From positions 867,001 to 931,000 of the forward strand of contig NZ_AP024619.1 in NCBI RefSeq assembly GCF_019668485.1: DNA of 64,000 nucleotides, given 5' to 3'. The translations under genes and the position numbers were made by a program. Source of the stretch: Gelria sp. Kuro-4 (lineage in GTDB: Bacteria > Bacillota > DTU030 > DUMP01). Of this stretch, positions 17,286 to 25,611 are shown piece by piece. Within the stretch, counting starts at the first letter, position 1, and every line of letters starts with the position of its first letter. The notes beneath the pieces were generated by a model. It had not been told where the DNA came from. It ran no database searches and was given only the letters and a program-made list of their open reading frames with translations.

Positions 17286-17401
17286 GCAAAAGAGACCGCA
17301 CACGTGGTGCGGTCTCTGCAGCCGGTCACGGTCCGGCCCGGTTTTGTGGCAGCAAAACCGGTGCCAAAGGTTCCTTTTACCTTCCGGAGGACCGTATACC
17401 T
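17286..17401 (-). ncRNA. Candidate small RNA, divergent from eam (copy 2)
   Basis: This is the second copy of the minus-strand RNA. The promoter -35 is at 17437-17432 and the -10 at 17413-17408; the predicted start is near 17401 and the terminator stem is 17292-17316. The U-run is UUUUGCGUUUU (17291-17281) rather than six continuous Us, so termination may be weaker than in copy 1. The RNA body is identical as far as I can see. Confidence 0.58.
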
Positions 17402-18619
17402 GGTCTCATTGTAGCACCAGGGTGGCCCTCCTGTAAAGACTACTGGAGGTGCAACCATGGCTCTTACAGAAGAAGAGAAACGGCGGATAGCCATCGAGCG
17501 AACGGCGGAACTGCGCGGGCGCATTGCGCCGTACCTAAAAGCCTCGGAGGAAATTGAGACGGGCTTTAAGCTGGCGGAGCGCTTTGCCCGGCGTAAGGAG
17601 GAACTGAAGAAGTTCTTCGGCGCCGGCGAGGAAGAGTGGAACGACTGGCACTGGCAGATCCGAAACCGCATCAGCGATGTGGAGACCTTGGCCGAGCTGG
17701 TTAACCTGACGCCGCAGGAGGCCGACGAGGTCGCCCGGGTGGGGGCCAGGTACCGCTGGGCCATCTCGCCCTACTATGCCTCGCTCATGGACCCGGACAA
17801 CCCGCGCTGCCCCATCCGCCTGCGGGCGGTGCCCAGCATCAATGAAATTACCGATGTCTACGGCGTGCCGGATCCGATGGCGGAAGAGTACACCTCCCCG
17901 GCGCCGCGCATCACGCGCCGCTACCCGGACCGGCTCATCATCAACGTGACCAACCAGTGCGGCATGTTCTGCCGCCACTGCCAGCGGCGCCGTAACATCG
18001 GCGAGGTGGACCAGCCGGCGCGCGACGAAGAGATCCAGGCCGCCCTGGATTACATCCGCGCCAATCCGGAGATCCGGGACGTTCTGATTACCGGCGGGGA
18101 CCCCTTCACCTTGGAGGACGACAAGATCGACTGGATCCTCACTGAGCTCGACAGCATGCCGCATGTGGAGATAAAGCGCATCGGGAGCGCCACCCCGGTG
18201 ACGCTGCCCCAGCGCATCACCCAAAGGCTGTGCGACATGCTGGGCCGGCACCTGCCGCTCTACTTAAACGCCCACTTCAACCACCCGAAAGAAGTCACTC
18301 CCGCGGCGCAGGAGGCCTGCCTGCGCCTGGCGCGGGCCGGGGTGGGCCTGGGCAACCAAGCGGTGCTGCTCAGGGGCATCAACAACGATCCTTATGTGAT
18401 GAAAAAGCTGAACCACGAGCTCTTAAGGATCATGGTGCGGCCGTACTACATCTTCCACGCCAAATCCGTGCAGGGAACGACGCACTTTGTCACCACCGTG
18501 CAGGACGGCCTGGAGATCATGGAGAACCTGCGCGGTTACACCTCGGGTCTCGCCATCCCGTGGTACATCATCAACGCGCCGGAGGGCCACGGCAAGACCC
18601 CAATCGTGCCGCAGTACCT
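17288..18619 (+). repeat. Direct repeat, right copy
   Basis: This is the partner of 12702-14033. The sequence left of it belongs to the AT-rich cargo and the sequence right of it to the GC-rich chromosome, the reverse of the left copy. Confidence 0.95.
17408..17437 (-). promoter_or_regulatory. Minus-strand sigma-A promoter of the small RNA (copy 2)
   Basis: Read on the minus strand, TTTACA (17437-17432) and TACAAT (17413-17408) have an 18-bp spacer. On the plus strand a possible promoter for eam copy 2 lies just outside the repeat: TTGGCT (17256-17261) and TATAAA (17278-17283), 16 bp apart. Confidence 0.6.
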
Positions 18620-18704
18620 CATCTCCATGGGCCGCGACTACGTTCTCATCCGCAACTGGGAGGGCAAGGTGTTCAAGTACCCGAACGGCTACGTGCAGCC
18701 CTAA
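17457..18704 (+). CDS. eam: Glutamate 2,3-aminomutase (radical SAM/PLP), copy 2
   Basis: This protein has the same cluster cysteines (168, 172, 175), substrate-defining Lys336 and Asn373, and PLP Lys380 as copy 1. It differs by a Lys/Arg change at 257, Val/Ile near 389, and a different C-terminus (K-Y-P-N-G-Y-V-Q-P). The whole gene, including its 3' end, has the GC-rich codon use of the chromosome, so this is the likely resident version. Two identical catalytic cores in one genome would raise dosage; the different ends and different upstream sequences may give different expression. A TAXI-type importer follows. Confidence 0.9.
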   Translation: MALTEEEKRRIAIERTAELRGRIAPYLKASEEIETGFKLAERFARRKEELKKFFGAGEEEWNDWHWQIRNRISDVETLAELVNLTPQEADEVARVGARYRWAISPYYASLMDPDNPRCPIRLRAVPSINEITDVYGVPDPMAEEYTSPAPRITRRYPDRLIINVTNQCGMFCRHCQRRRNIGEVDQPARDEEIQAALDYIRANPEIRDVLITGGDPFTLEDDKIDWILTELDSMPHVEIKRIGSATPVTLPQRITQRLCDMLGRHLPLYLNAHFNHPKEVTPAAQEACLRLARAGVGLGNQAVLLRGINNDPYVMKKLNHELLRIMVRPYYIFHAKSVQGTTHFVTTVQDGLEIMENLRGYTSGLAIPWYIINAPEGHGKTPIVPQYLISMGRDYVLIRNWEGKVFKYPNGYVQP

Positions 18705-18878
18705 GGATGACCGGCTGCAGGCCGGGCGGCCTGCCGGGGCCGTCCGGCCGGTGGCCTTGACCTCTTACCTTGTGTTTCCCTGGCGCGCGAGATGTGTTTC
18801 CCCGGGCCTGCCCGGCCCTGGCTGCAAAGGAATCAGGAGAGGAAGTATTCAGAAGATTACCGGGAGGTGTAAGAAGCG
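18705..18878 (+). other. Intergenic region with GC hairpin, eam2 to TAXI
   Basis: A 12-bp hairpin (GGCCGGGCGGCC at 18720-18731 pairing with 18738-18749, one G-T pair) follows eam2 but has no T-run, so it is a weak terminator at best. TTGACC occurs near 18757 without a good -10. The ribosome site GGGAGGTG for the next gene is at the end. No gene is seen. Confidence 0.4.
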
Positions 18879-19877
18879 ATGAGGAAGGCTGGCTGGCAAC
18901 TGGGAACGGTGCTTTGTGTGGCGCTGCTGCTCCTGCTGACGGCAGGAGGGTGTGCGCCGAAACCGGCCGCCGAAGGGGAGAAACCGGCGGAAGGCGAAAA
19001 GCAGGAGACCACGTACCTTACCTTCGCCTCGGGCAGCGTGGGCGGTGCCTATTACCCGCTGGGCGGCGGTATCGCCGATGTCTTGAGCGAGCTTCCGGGC
19101 ATCCAGTGCGTTTCGGAATCCACCGGGGCTTCCATTGAGAACGGCCGCCTGGTGGCCTCCGGCGAGTCGCAGATGGGCTTTATGATGGGCGACGCCGCCT
19201 TCAAAGCCGTGCAGGGCATCGACCCCTTCAAGGAAAAGCTGCCGCTCAAGGCTCTCTTTTCCATGTATCCCGCCCCCGAACACATCGTCACCTTGAAGAA
19301 CTCCGGCATCAACTCGGTTGAAGACCTGAAAGGGAAGCGGGTTTCGGTGGACGCGCCCGGCAGTGGCTGCGAGGCCATGGCCAAGGAGATCCTCAAGGCC
19401 TACGGCATGACCTACGACGACATTGAAGAGGCCTTCCTCTCCCAGCCCGAGGCGGCGACGGCGCTTAAAGACGGCACGGTGGACGCTGTCTTCTGGAACT
19501 TCGCCTACCCAGGTGCGGTGGTCATGGACGTAGCTTCGGCGCGCGACATCAAGATGATCCCCATAAAGGATGAAATCCTGGATAAACTCACCCAGGAGTT
19601 CCCGTACTACGTCAAGGGCAAGATCCCGGCCGGGACCTACAAAGGGGTGGACGAGGACATCGCCGCCCTGGAAGTGGGGAACGCCGTGGTGGTGCGCGAA
19701 GACATGCCGGAAGACCTGGCCTACACCATCACCAAAACCCTCTATGAAAACGTGAAGCGGTTGGCGGAAATCCACCCCGTGGCCGCGCAGATGACACCGG
19801 AGTCGGGCTGGCAGACGCCCATTGAACTTCACCCGGGCGCGGCCAAGTATTTCCGGGAGGTTGGCGTCCTCAAGTAA
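18879..19877 (+). CDS. TAXI-type TRAP transporter solute-binding lipoprotein
   Basis: A signal peptide with a lipobox (T-A-G-G-C at about residues 21-25) is followed by a charged linker and then the TAXI-family domain. The domain opens with F-A-S-G-S-V-G-G-A-Y-Y-P-L-G-G. TAXI proteins capture organic acids or amino acids such as glutamate and hand them to a fused TRAP permease. The start ATG has GGGAGGTG ahead. It is the first gene of a TAXI-DUF1850-permease set. Location just after a glutamate mutase makes glutamate or a related acid a plausible ligand (inference). Confidence 0.92.
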   Translation: MRKAGWQLGTVLCVALLLLLTAGGCAPKPAAEGEKPAEGEKQETTYLTFASGSVGGAYYPLGGGIADVLSELPGIQCVSESTGASIENGRLVASGESQMGFMMGDAAFKAVQGIDPFKEKLPLKALFSMYPAPEHIVTLKNSGINSVEDLKGKRVSVDAPGSGCEAMAKEILKAYGMTYDDIEEAFLSQPEAATALKDGTVDAVFWNFAYPGAVVMDVASARDIKMIPIKDEILDKLTQEFPYYVKGKIPAGTYKGVDEDIAALEVGNAVVVREDMPEDLAYTITKTLYENVKRLAEIHPVAAQMTPESGWQTPIELHPGAAKYFREVGVLK

Positions 19878-19948
19878 CGAGCGAAAAAGCGCCGGGAGGC
19901 GCAGAGAGAGGCGAGGGCCGGGCGTTTCTTTGGAAGGGAGGGGCCTGC

Positions 19949-20440
19949 GTGCGGCGAAAGGTGCGGGCGGCGGCAGCCCTGGCCGTCGTGGTGGCCGGCT
20001 GCCTTCTCTCCCGTCCGGTGTATTTCCTGGAGGTGCGGGCACTGCCGGGCGGTCAGCTTCTCCTTCGTGTGCCCCTTCCTCCTACACGGCGGTTCGAGCT
20101 GCGCTACACGCACTCGTGGGACAAAACCCCAGTGTGGGAGGTTTTCACCGTCGACGGGCAGGGCGGTCTGGTTCTTTTGGAAGAGGATTATCTCTGGATG
20201 GGGGCGGGTTTGGATTTCCAGCCCGCCGCCGACTTCGATTTCAGCGGGGGGCGGGTGCGGGTACGGCGGAACCGGACCATCGGCGAGTTGCGCCTGGCAG
20301 TGGGAACAGTGGCCGGCCACCGCCTGGCGCTGGGGGAGGTGGAGGTTCCCTTGAGCCGCTTTGCCCCTCCCGGAAGCCGCGTGCTTTTTACGGCGCAGCG
20401 CCTGCCCTGGATTGCCTCCCTGTTCGGGCCGGGCCCTTGA
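19949..20440 (+). CDS. DUF1850 domain protein, TRAP-associated
   Basis: The 163-residue protein has an N-terminal hydrophobic segment (about residues 5-25) and a mainly beta domain. The recognisable element is the DUF1850 pattern R-Y-T-H-S-W-D-K-T-P-V-W-E-V-F. DUF1850 genes are regularly found between TAXI proteins and fused TRAP permeases, as here, and are thought to be accessory components. The GTG at 19949 follows GGAAGGGAGGGG. The domain probably faces outward. Confidence 0.82.
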   Translation: MRRKVRAAAALAVVVAGCLLSRPVYFLEVRALPGGQLLLRVPLPPTRRFELRYTHSWDKTPVWEVFTVDGQGGLVLLEEDYLWMGAGLDFQPAADFDFSGGRVRVRRNRTIGELRLAVGTVAGHRLALGEVEVPLSRFAPPGSRVLFTAQRLPWIASLFGPGP

Positions 20441-20460
20441 CTTAGGAAGGAAGTGAGAGC

Positions 20461-22440
20461 ATGTCTGAAACAGGAGCCGGCAGTGCCGGGGGGTTGAAGC
20501 AGACCGCTGCCCTCCAGATTGACGTTGAACAGCTGGGGCCGAGGACGCGGAGCTTCCGGGGCGTTCCGGCCGTGATCATCAGCCTGATCGCCATTGCCGC
20601 TTCACTCTTTCACCTGTACACGGCCCAGTTCGGTCTCTTTTTCGCCCTTACCCAGCGCGATATTCACTGGATGTTCATGTCGGTGCTTATTTTCCTGCTC
20701 TACCCCGCGACCAAGGACGCGGCCCGTAACCGCCTGCCCTGGTACGATGTCATCATGATCGTGCTGGCCCTAACCGGCGGGCTGTATATTCTCATCGACA
20801 TGGAGAACATTGTGGCCCGGGCCGGGGCGCCGACCCGGGCGGACGTGATCCTAGGCCTGATCATGGTGCTCCTGGTCCTGGAGGCCGCCCGCCGTACCAT
20901 CGGTTGGGCCCTGCCGGTGGTGGCTGTCGCCGCGCTGGCTTATGCCTACTTCGGCCGCTACATGCCGGGCCTCCTGGCGCACAAGGGCTACTCGCTGCAG
21001 CGCATCTTCCCCTACCAGTTCCTCACCACCGAAGGGATTTACGGTGTGCCGCTTGGGGTTTCGGCCACCTTTGTCTACCTCTTTATCCTTTTCGGATCCT
21101 TCCTGGAAAAAACAGGGGCCGGCAAGTTCTTCATTGACCTGGCCTTTGCCCTTACGGGCTCTTCCCAGGGCGGCCCGGCCAAGGCTGCGGTGGTCTCCAG
21201 CGGCCTCATGGGCTCCGTGTCCGGCAGTTCGGTCGCCAACGTGGTGACCACCGGCTCCTTCACCATACCGCTGATGAAAAAGGTGGGGTACGAACCCTAC
21301 TTCGCCGGGGCTGTGGAGGCGGCCTCCTCCACGGGCGGGCAGATCATGCCCCCGGTGATGGGTGCGGCGGCCTTCATCATGGCCGAGGTCCTGGGCGTAG
21401 CCTACATCAAGGTGGCGGCGGCCGCGGCCATCCCCGCCATTCTCTACTACATTTCCCTCTTCGCCCAGGTGCACTTCCGTGCCGGGCGGCTGGGACTGCG
21501 CGGCCTTACGCGCGACCAATTACCGGGCCTGAAAGAGACGATCAGCCGCGGCTGGCACCTGCTGGTACCGCTGGCGGCGCTGATTGTGGTGCTGGTGCGC
21601 GGCTACTCGCCTATGAAGGCGGTGTTCTGGACCATTGTCCTCACTGTGGGTCTCAGCTTCCTTAAACGGGAGACCCGGATGACACCCCGGCGCTTCGTCG
21701 CGGCCCTGGAGGATGGCGCCCGCTCAGCGGTGGAGGTGGCGGCGGCCTGCGCCTGCGCCGGCATCGTCGTCGGGGTGGTTACCATGACCGGCCTGGGGCT
21801 GAAACTGGCCGGGCTGATTGTCACCTGGTCGCAGGGCCTTCTGGCCCTGGCCCTGCCCCTTACCATGCTGGCTTCCATTCTCTTGGGCATGGCCCTTCCC
21901 ACCACCGCCAAGTACGTGGTGCTCTCCACCCTGGCGGCGCCGGCGCTGGTACGCCTGGGCGTACCGCCCATGGCGGCCCATATGTTCATTCTCTACTTCG
22001 GCGTGGTGGCCGACATCACCCCGCCGGTGGCCTTGGCGGCGTACGCCGGCGCCGGTGTGGCCGGGGCCAACGCTATGAAGACGGGTTGGGCGGCGGTGCA
22101 GATCGGCCTAGCGGCGTTCATCGTCCCCTTCATGTTCGCCTACAGCCCCTCGCTGGTGCTCATCGGCAGTGCCGGCGAGATCATCCTGGCTTCCCTCACC
22201 GCCACGGTGGGGGTGATCAGCCTGGCGGCCGGCATCCAGGGCTGGATTCTTACCCGGACCCGCTTGTGGGAGAGGGTAGTCTGCCTGGGTGCAGCGCTGC
22301 TTTTGATCCGGCCCGGTCTCGTTACCGATCTCGTGGGGCTGGTGGGACTCTCCGCCGTGCTGGTGCGCCAGTTTGCGGCGACGCGTTCCGCCGCCGGCCG
22401 GGAGGTGCGGGCGCGGGAAGATGCCGTCACCAGCGAGTAA
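20461..22440 (+). CDS. TRAP transporter permease, fused 4TM/12TM subunits
   Basis: The 659-residue membrane protein combines the small (DctQ-like) and large (DctM-like) TRAP subunits. The N-terminal four-helix part covers about residues 35-170. The large subunit follows, with V-S-G-S-S-V-A-N-V near residue 255, S-S-T-G-G-Q-I-M-P-P-V-M-G-A-A-A near 287 and L-G-M-A-L-P-T-T-A near 475. It uses a Na+ or H+ gradient to import the ligand carried by the TAXI protein. It ends a three-gene operon; the spoIIQ promoter begins 25 bp after its stop. Confidence 0.94.
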   Translation: MSETGAGSAGGLKQTAALQIDVEQLGPRTRSFRGVPAVIISLIAIAASLFHLYTAQFGLFFALTQRDIHWMFMSVLIFLLYPATKDAARNRLPWYDVIMIVLALTGGLYILIDMENIVARAGAPTRADVILGLIMVLLVLEAARRTIGWALPVVAVAALAYAYFGRYMPGLLAHKGYSLQRIFPYQFLTTEGIYGVPLGVSATFVYLFILFGSFLEKTGAGKFFIDLAFALTGSSQGGPAKAAVVSSGLMGSVSGSSVANVVTTGSFTIPLMKKVGYEPYFAGAVEAASSTGGQIMPPVMGAAAFIMAEVLGVAYIKVAAAAAIPAILYYISLFAQVHFRAGRLGLRGLTRDQLPGLKETISRGWHLLVPLAALIVVLVRGYSPMKAVFWTIVLTVGLSFLKRETRMTPRRFVAALEDGARSAVEVAAACACAGIVVGVVTMTGLGLKLAGLIVTWSQGLLALALPLTMLASILLGMALPTTAKYVVLSTLAAPALVRLGVPPMAAHMFILYFGVVADITPPVALAAYAGAGVAGANAMKTGWAAVQIGLAAFIVPFMFAYSPSLVLIGSAGEIILASLTATVGVISLAAGIQGWILTRTRLWERVVCLGAALLLIRPGLVTDLVGLVGLSAVLVRQFAATRSAAGREVRAREDAVTSE

Positions 22441-22465
22441 GTTGATAAGTTAACACCCGATGCCG

Positions 22466-22495
22466 GTATAGCTCACCCCTGCTCTGGTAAGACTA
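22466..22495 (+). promoter_or_regulatory. Sigma-F promoter of spoIIQ
   Basis: The -35 GTATA (22466-22470), a 15-bp spacer and the -10 GGTAAGACTA (22486-22495) match the forespore sigma-F consensus (GYATA, 15 bp, GGnnAnAHTR) at every defined position. spoIIQ is a classic sigma-F gene. The predicted start of transcription is near 22502, which leaves a leader of only about 10 nt. Confidence 0.8.
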
Positions 22496-22512
22496 GAGTA
22501 GGGGTGAAGAAT

Positions 22513-23355
22513 ATGGAAAAGGAAAAGAAAGAACGACGTTCCGGCCTCTTCGCTAGTTTGAGGGCAGGCTGGAAGAGCCTGCTGCGGCGGCAGATGGCGC
22601 TGGCGTCCCTTGTCCTGATGGTAGTTGTTACGGTGGCCGGCCTCTTTTACCTGGCCGGCGACTGGAGCAGCCCGCGCTACGACGAAGGCGAGGACTTCTT
22701 CTGGCAGGAGCCTGCTCCGCCTGCGGAACCCGCTCCGGCGGAGGAGGCGGCCGCGCCGGAGGAGGCGCCCGCGGCGCCCAAGCCGGCCGCTCCCGCTCCG
22801 GCGAGGGAGGGGACCGCCAAGCCTGCTGAGCCGGTCGCCGCCCGGCCCGGCCCGGAAGAGGGCACCGGAGAACCCGGCCCGGAGCCTAAGGAGCCGCTGC
22901 AGCCGGTACTGGCGCCCGGGCAGGCCTTCCACGACCTGGCCCTCCCCGTGCTGGCCCAGGTTTCCTCGCCCTTTGGCTGGCGTAAACACCCGGTGTTTGC
23001 CGACTGGCGCTTCCATCCCGGCGTGGATCTGGCTGCTCCGCTCGGCACCGAGGTAAAGGCAGTGCTGCCTGGTACGGTGGCCGAGGTCAAGGACGACGCG
23101 GTGCTGGGTAAGGTGGTCAGTATCGACCACGGCGAAAAGCGGCGCAGCACGTACGGGCACCTGGAAAGGGTGGACGTCGAGGTGGGCCAGGCGGTGGAGC
23201 GCGGGCAGGCCATCGGCACCGTCGGCCAAACGGGCCTGGCCGGCGAGCCGCACCTGCACCTGGAACTCAGGCTCGATAAGGAGGCCGTGGACCCGGTTCC
23301 CTACCTGCCGGCGGTACCCGGCGGAGCGGGTACCGCGGTCAATAGCGGGCACTAG
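22513..23355 (+). CDS. spoIIQ: Stage II sporulation protein Q, M23/LytM peptidase with intact active site
   Basis: SpoIIQ sits in the forespore membrane and forms the channel across the two membranes with SpoIIIAH. One membrane segment (about residues 28-48) is followed by a long Pro/Ala/Glu linker (60-140) and a LytM/M23 domain. The zinc ligands are complete: His168 and Asp172 in H-P-G-V-D, and His247/His249 in H-L-H-L-E. B. subtilis SpoIIQ has lost a key His, whereas clostridial versions keep it, so this one is probably catalytically active. I prefer the ATG at 22513 (AGGGGTGA upstream) over the GTG at 22504. spoIIID and mbl follow as in Bacillus. Confidence 0.93.
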   Translation: MEKEKKERRSGLFASLRAGWKSLLRRQMALASLVLMVVVTVAGLFYLAGDWSSPRYDEGEDFFWQEPAPPAEPAPAEEAAAPEEAPAAPKPAAPAPAREGTAKPAEPVAARPGPEEGTGEPGPEPKEPLQPVLAPGQAFHDLALPVLAQVSSPFGWRKHPVFADWRFHPGVDLAAPLGTEVKAVLPGTVAEVKDDAVLGKVVSIDHGEKRRSTYGHLERVDVEVGQAVERGQAIGTVGQTGLAGEPHLHLELRLDKEAVDPVPYLPAVPGGAGTAVNSGH

Positions 23356-23412
23356 GCGCCGGTTGACGGCACTTGACCGCGCCCCATTGAAACCAACGAC
23401 CGACAGCGTGAC

Positions 23413-23449
23413 GAGAAGGGGTCACCTCCCGCGGAGGTGGCCCCTTCTC
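23413..23449 (+). terminator. Hairpin terminator after spoIIQ
   Basis: The arms of about 16 bp, GAGAAGGGGTCACCTC and GAGGTGGCCCCTTCTC, form a very stable hairpin with one G-T pair and a short loop. No long T-run follows, so it may mainly stabilise the mRNA end. A sigma-E-like -10 (CATATACA, from 23480) lies just downstream, ahead of spoIIID. Confidence 0.6.
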
Positions 23450-23520
23450 GCTTCCGAGCGCATTTTTTGCCCGTCCGGGCATATACATTTACTGCATTCA
23501 AGCTCAGAGGGGGGACGGGC

Positions 23521-23769
23521 GTGCGCGACCACATTTACGAACGGGTTCTTAAGATAAGCCAGTTCATCGCCGAAACTGGCGCGACGGTCCGCCAGGCGGC
23601 CCAGGAGTTTCAGGTGAGCAAGAGCACCGTCCACAAGGACATGGCCGAGCGTTTACCCAAAATCAATCCACACCTGGCGGAGAAGGTGCGGGCCATTCTC
23701 GACCAGAACAAGGCCGAACGGCACCTAAGGGGCGGCGCCGCCACCCGCAAAAAATACCTGGGAGCATGA
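23521..23769 (+). CDS. spoIIID: Sporulation transcription regulator SpoIIID
   Basis: SpoIIID is the mother-cell DNA-binding regulator of sporulation. The 82-residue protein has the helix-turn-helix block V-R-Q-A-A-Q-E-F-Q-V-S-K-S-T-V-H-K-D near residues 22-40, and the basic C-terminus R-K-K-Y-L-G needed for binding. The GTG at 23521 gives the normal length; the open frame from 23437 would add about 28 unrelated residues. It is followed by mbl, the conserved Firmicute order. Confidence 0.96.
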   Translation: MRDHIYERVLKISQFIAETGATVRQAAQEFQVSKSTVHKDMAERLPKINPHLAEKVRAILDQNKAERHLRGGAATRKKYLGA

Positions 23770-23844
23770 CCAAAAAAGAGGATATTTGTGGAAGCATGTA
23801 GAAATACATCCTAAAGAAGGAAGGGAGCGAAAGGGGCTAGGTAC

Positions 23845-24873
23845 ATGTTCTGGGGTGCGGACATCGGTATTGATCTCGGCACGGCCACGGTGCTCATCTA
23901 CATGCGCGGCCGTGGCATTGTCCTGCAGGAACCCTCCGTGGTGGCGATCGAGCGGGACAGCGGACAGCTCCTGGCTGTGGGCGAAGAGGCCCGACGTATG
24001 CTCGGCCGTACCCCAGGCAACATCGTTGCCATCCGTCCCCTGCGCGACGGTGTTATCGCCGATTACGACGTTACCGAAAGGATGCTGAAGTACTTTATCA
24101 CCAAGGTTTGCGGGCAGCACCTCTTCTTCCGTCCCCGCATCATGGTCTGTATCCCGGCGGTGGTGACCACCGTGGAGAAACGGGCGGTGCTGGAGGCGGC
24201 CATGCAGGCGGGCGCACGCCGCACGTACCTTATCGAAGAGCCCCTCGCTGCGGCCCTGGGCGCCGGGCTGGAGATCGCCGAGCCGAGCGGCAGCATGGTG
24301 GTGGACATCGGCGGCGGGACCACCGATGTCGCCGTGCTCTCCCTGGGGGGTATCGTCCTCGGGGAGTCGCTGCGCGTGGCCGGGGACAAGTTCGATGACG
24401 CCATTGTGCGCTATGTGCGCCGCGTCTACAACATGATGATCGGCGAGCGTTCGGCCGAGGAGCTCAAGATCAACATCGGCACCGCCTTTCCGGCCGGCCG
24501 CAAGGAGAGCATGGACGTGCGCGGGCGGGACCTGGTGACAGGCCTGCCCAAAACCATCCGTATCACCTCCGAGGAAACCCTGGAGGCGCTCATGGAGCCG
24601 GTGCAGGCCATTGTGCAGTGCGTGAAGTCGGTGCTGGAGAAAACCCCACCGGAGCTGGCCGCCGATATAGTGGATAAAGGCGTTGTGCTCACCGGGGGCG
24701 GCGCTTTGCTGCACGGATTGGACAAGCTTTTGGCCCAGGAGACGGAGATGCCGGTGTATGTCTCCGAGAACGCCGTGACGGCGGTTGCCCTCGGCACGGG
24801 CCGCGCCCTGGAGTACCTGGACAAGCTCCGGAGCAAAAACACCTTTGTTTCCGAGCTTCTGCTTAAAAAGTAG
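23845..24873 (+). CDS. mbl: MreB-family actin-like protein Mbl
   Basis: Mbl is a bacterial actin homologue that guides lateral wall synthesis. The 342-residue protein has the phosphate-1 motif G-I-D-L-G-T-A near residue 8, the adenosine/phosphate-2 motif V-V-D-I-G-G-G-T-T-D near 153, and V-L-T-G-G-G-A-L-L near 283. Position between spoIIID and the flagellar rod pair identifies it as the mbl paralogue rather than mreB. GGAAGGGAG lies 15-20 bp ahead of the ATG. The 75-bp gap before it contains a partial palindrome but no clear promoter. Confidence 0.95.
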   Translation: MFWGADIGIDLGTATVLIYMRGRGIVLQEPSVVAIERDSGQLLAVGEEARRMLGRTPGNIVAIRPLRDGVIADYDVTERMLKYFITKVCGQHLFFRPRIMVCIPAVVTTVEKRAVLEAAMQAGARRTYLIEEPLAAALGAGLEIAEPSGSMVVDIGGGTTDVAVLSLGGIVLGESLRVAGDKFDDAIVRYVRRVYNMMIGERSAEELKINIGTAFPAGRKESMDVRGRDLVTGLPKTIRITSEETLEALMEPVQAIVQCVKSVLEKTPPELAADIVDKGVVLTGGGALLHGLDKLLAQETEMPVYVSENAVTAVALGTGRALEYLDKLRSKNTFVSELLLKK

Positions 24874-24885
24874 GGAGGTGATGCT

Positions 24886-25611
24886 GTGCTGCGCGGACTT
24901 TACTCTTCCGCCGCCGGAATGGTCGCCCAGCAGGTGCGCCTGGACGTGCTGGCCAACAACCTGGCCAATGCCGCCACGGCCGGTTACCGGGCCGACACGG
25001 CGGTTACGGCGGCCCTGCCCGATCTCTTCCTCTACCGCTTCAACGACGCCCTGGCGGCTTTCCCCGGCGCTCCGGCCGGCGGCCCGGCACCGGTGGGCTT
25101 TCTTGGCACCGGGGCGGCGGTGGCTCAGGTGGCCACGCTCCAGCGCCCGGGGCCGTATCGGGAAACCGGCAATCCCCACGATTTCGCCCTGCGCGGCCCC
25201 GGCTACTTTGTGGTGAACACCCCCCAGGGGCTGCGCTACACGCGAAACGGCGCCTTCGAGGTGAACCAGAACGGGGAGCTGGTGACCGGCGAGGGCGACC
25301 CGGTGCTGACGCGCGCGGGCGCTGTGGCGCGGGCAGACGACCCGAACCTGGCCGCGAACTTGGCGGTGGTGGACGCGCCGCCGGGCGTTGTGCTCACCAA
25401 GGTGGGAGACAGCCTCTACGCCGCCCCGCAGGCGCTGCCACCGGCGGCTGCTCCCGTGGTGCAGGGTGGGCTGGAAGGGGCCAACGTGGAGCCGGTGGAG
25501 GCCATGGTGGAGCTTATCAGCGCCATGCGCACCTACGAGGCCGGCCAGAAGGCCATCCAAACCCAGGACCAGACCCTGGACAAGCTCCTTAACGAAGTGG
25601 CCAAGGTTTAG
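24886..25611 (+). CDS. Flagellar basal-body rod protein (FlgF/FlhO type)
   Basis: The 241-residue protein begins with the flagellar rod signature [12 protein letters not shown] ... [14 protein letters not shown]. It ends with the conserved helical block [21 protein letters not shown], which packs into the rod. It builds the rod/hook axial structure. The gene starts 12 bp after mbl with GGGAGGTGATG, as in the B. subtilis mbl-flhO-flhP order. FlgF/FlgG assignment within the family is by order. Confidence 0.9.
   Translation: MLRGLYSSAAGMVAQQVRLDVLANNLANAATAGYRADTAVTAALPDLFLYRFNDALAAFPGAPAGGPAPVGFLGTGAAVAQVATLQRPGPYRETGNPHDFALRGPGYFVVNTPQGLRYTRNGAFEVNQNGELVTGEGDPVLTRAGAVARADDPNLAANLAVVDAPPGVVLTKVGDSLYAAPQALPPAAAPVVQGGLEGANVEPVEAMVELISAMRTYEAGQKAIQTQDQTLDKLLNEVAKV

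Noticed and set aside
12871-18704. Lysine 2,3-aminomutase as the product of the two repeats
   Set aside because: The two lysine-binding aspartates are replaced by Lys336 and Asn373, the pattern of glutamate 2,3-aminomutase.
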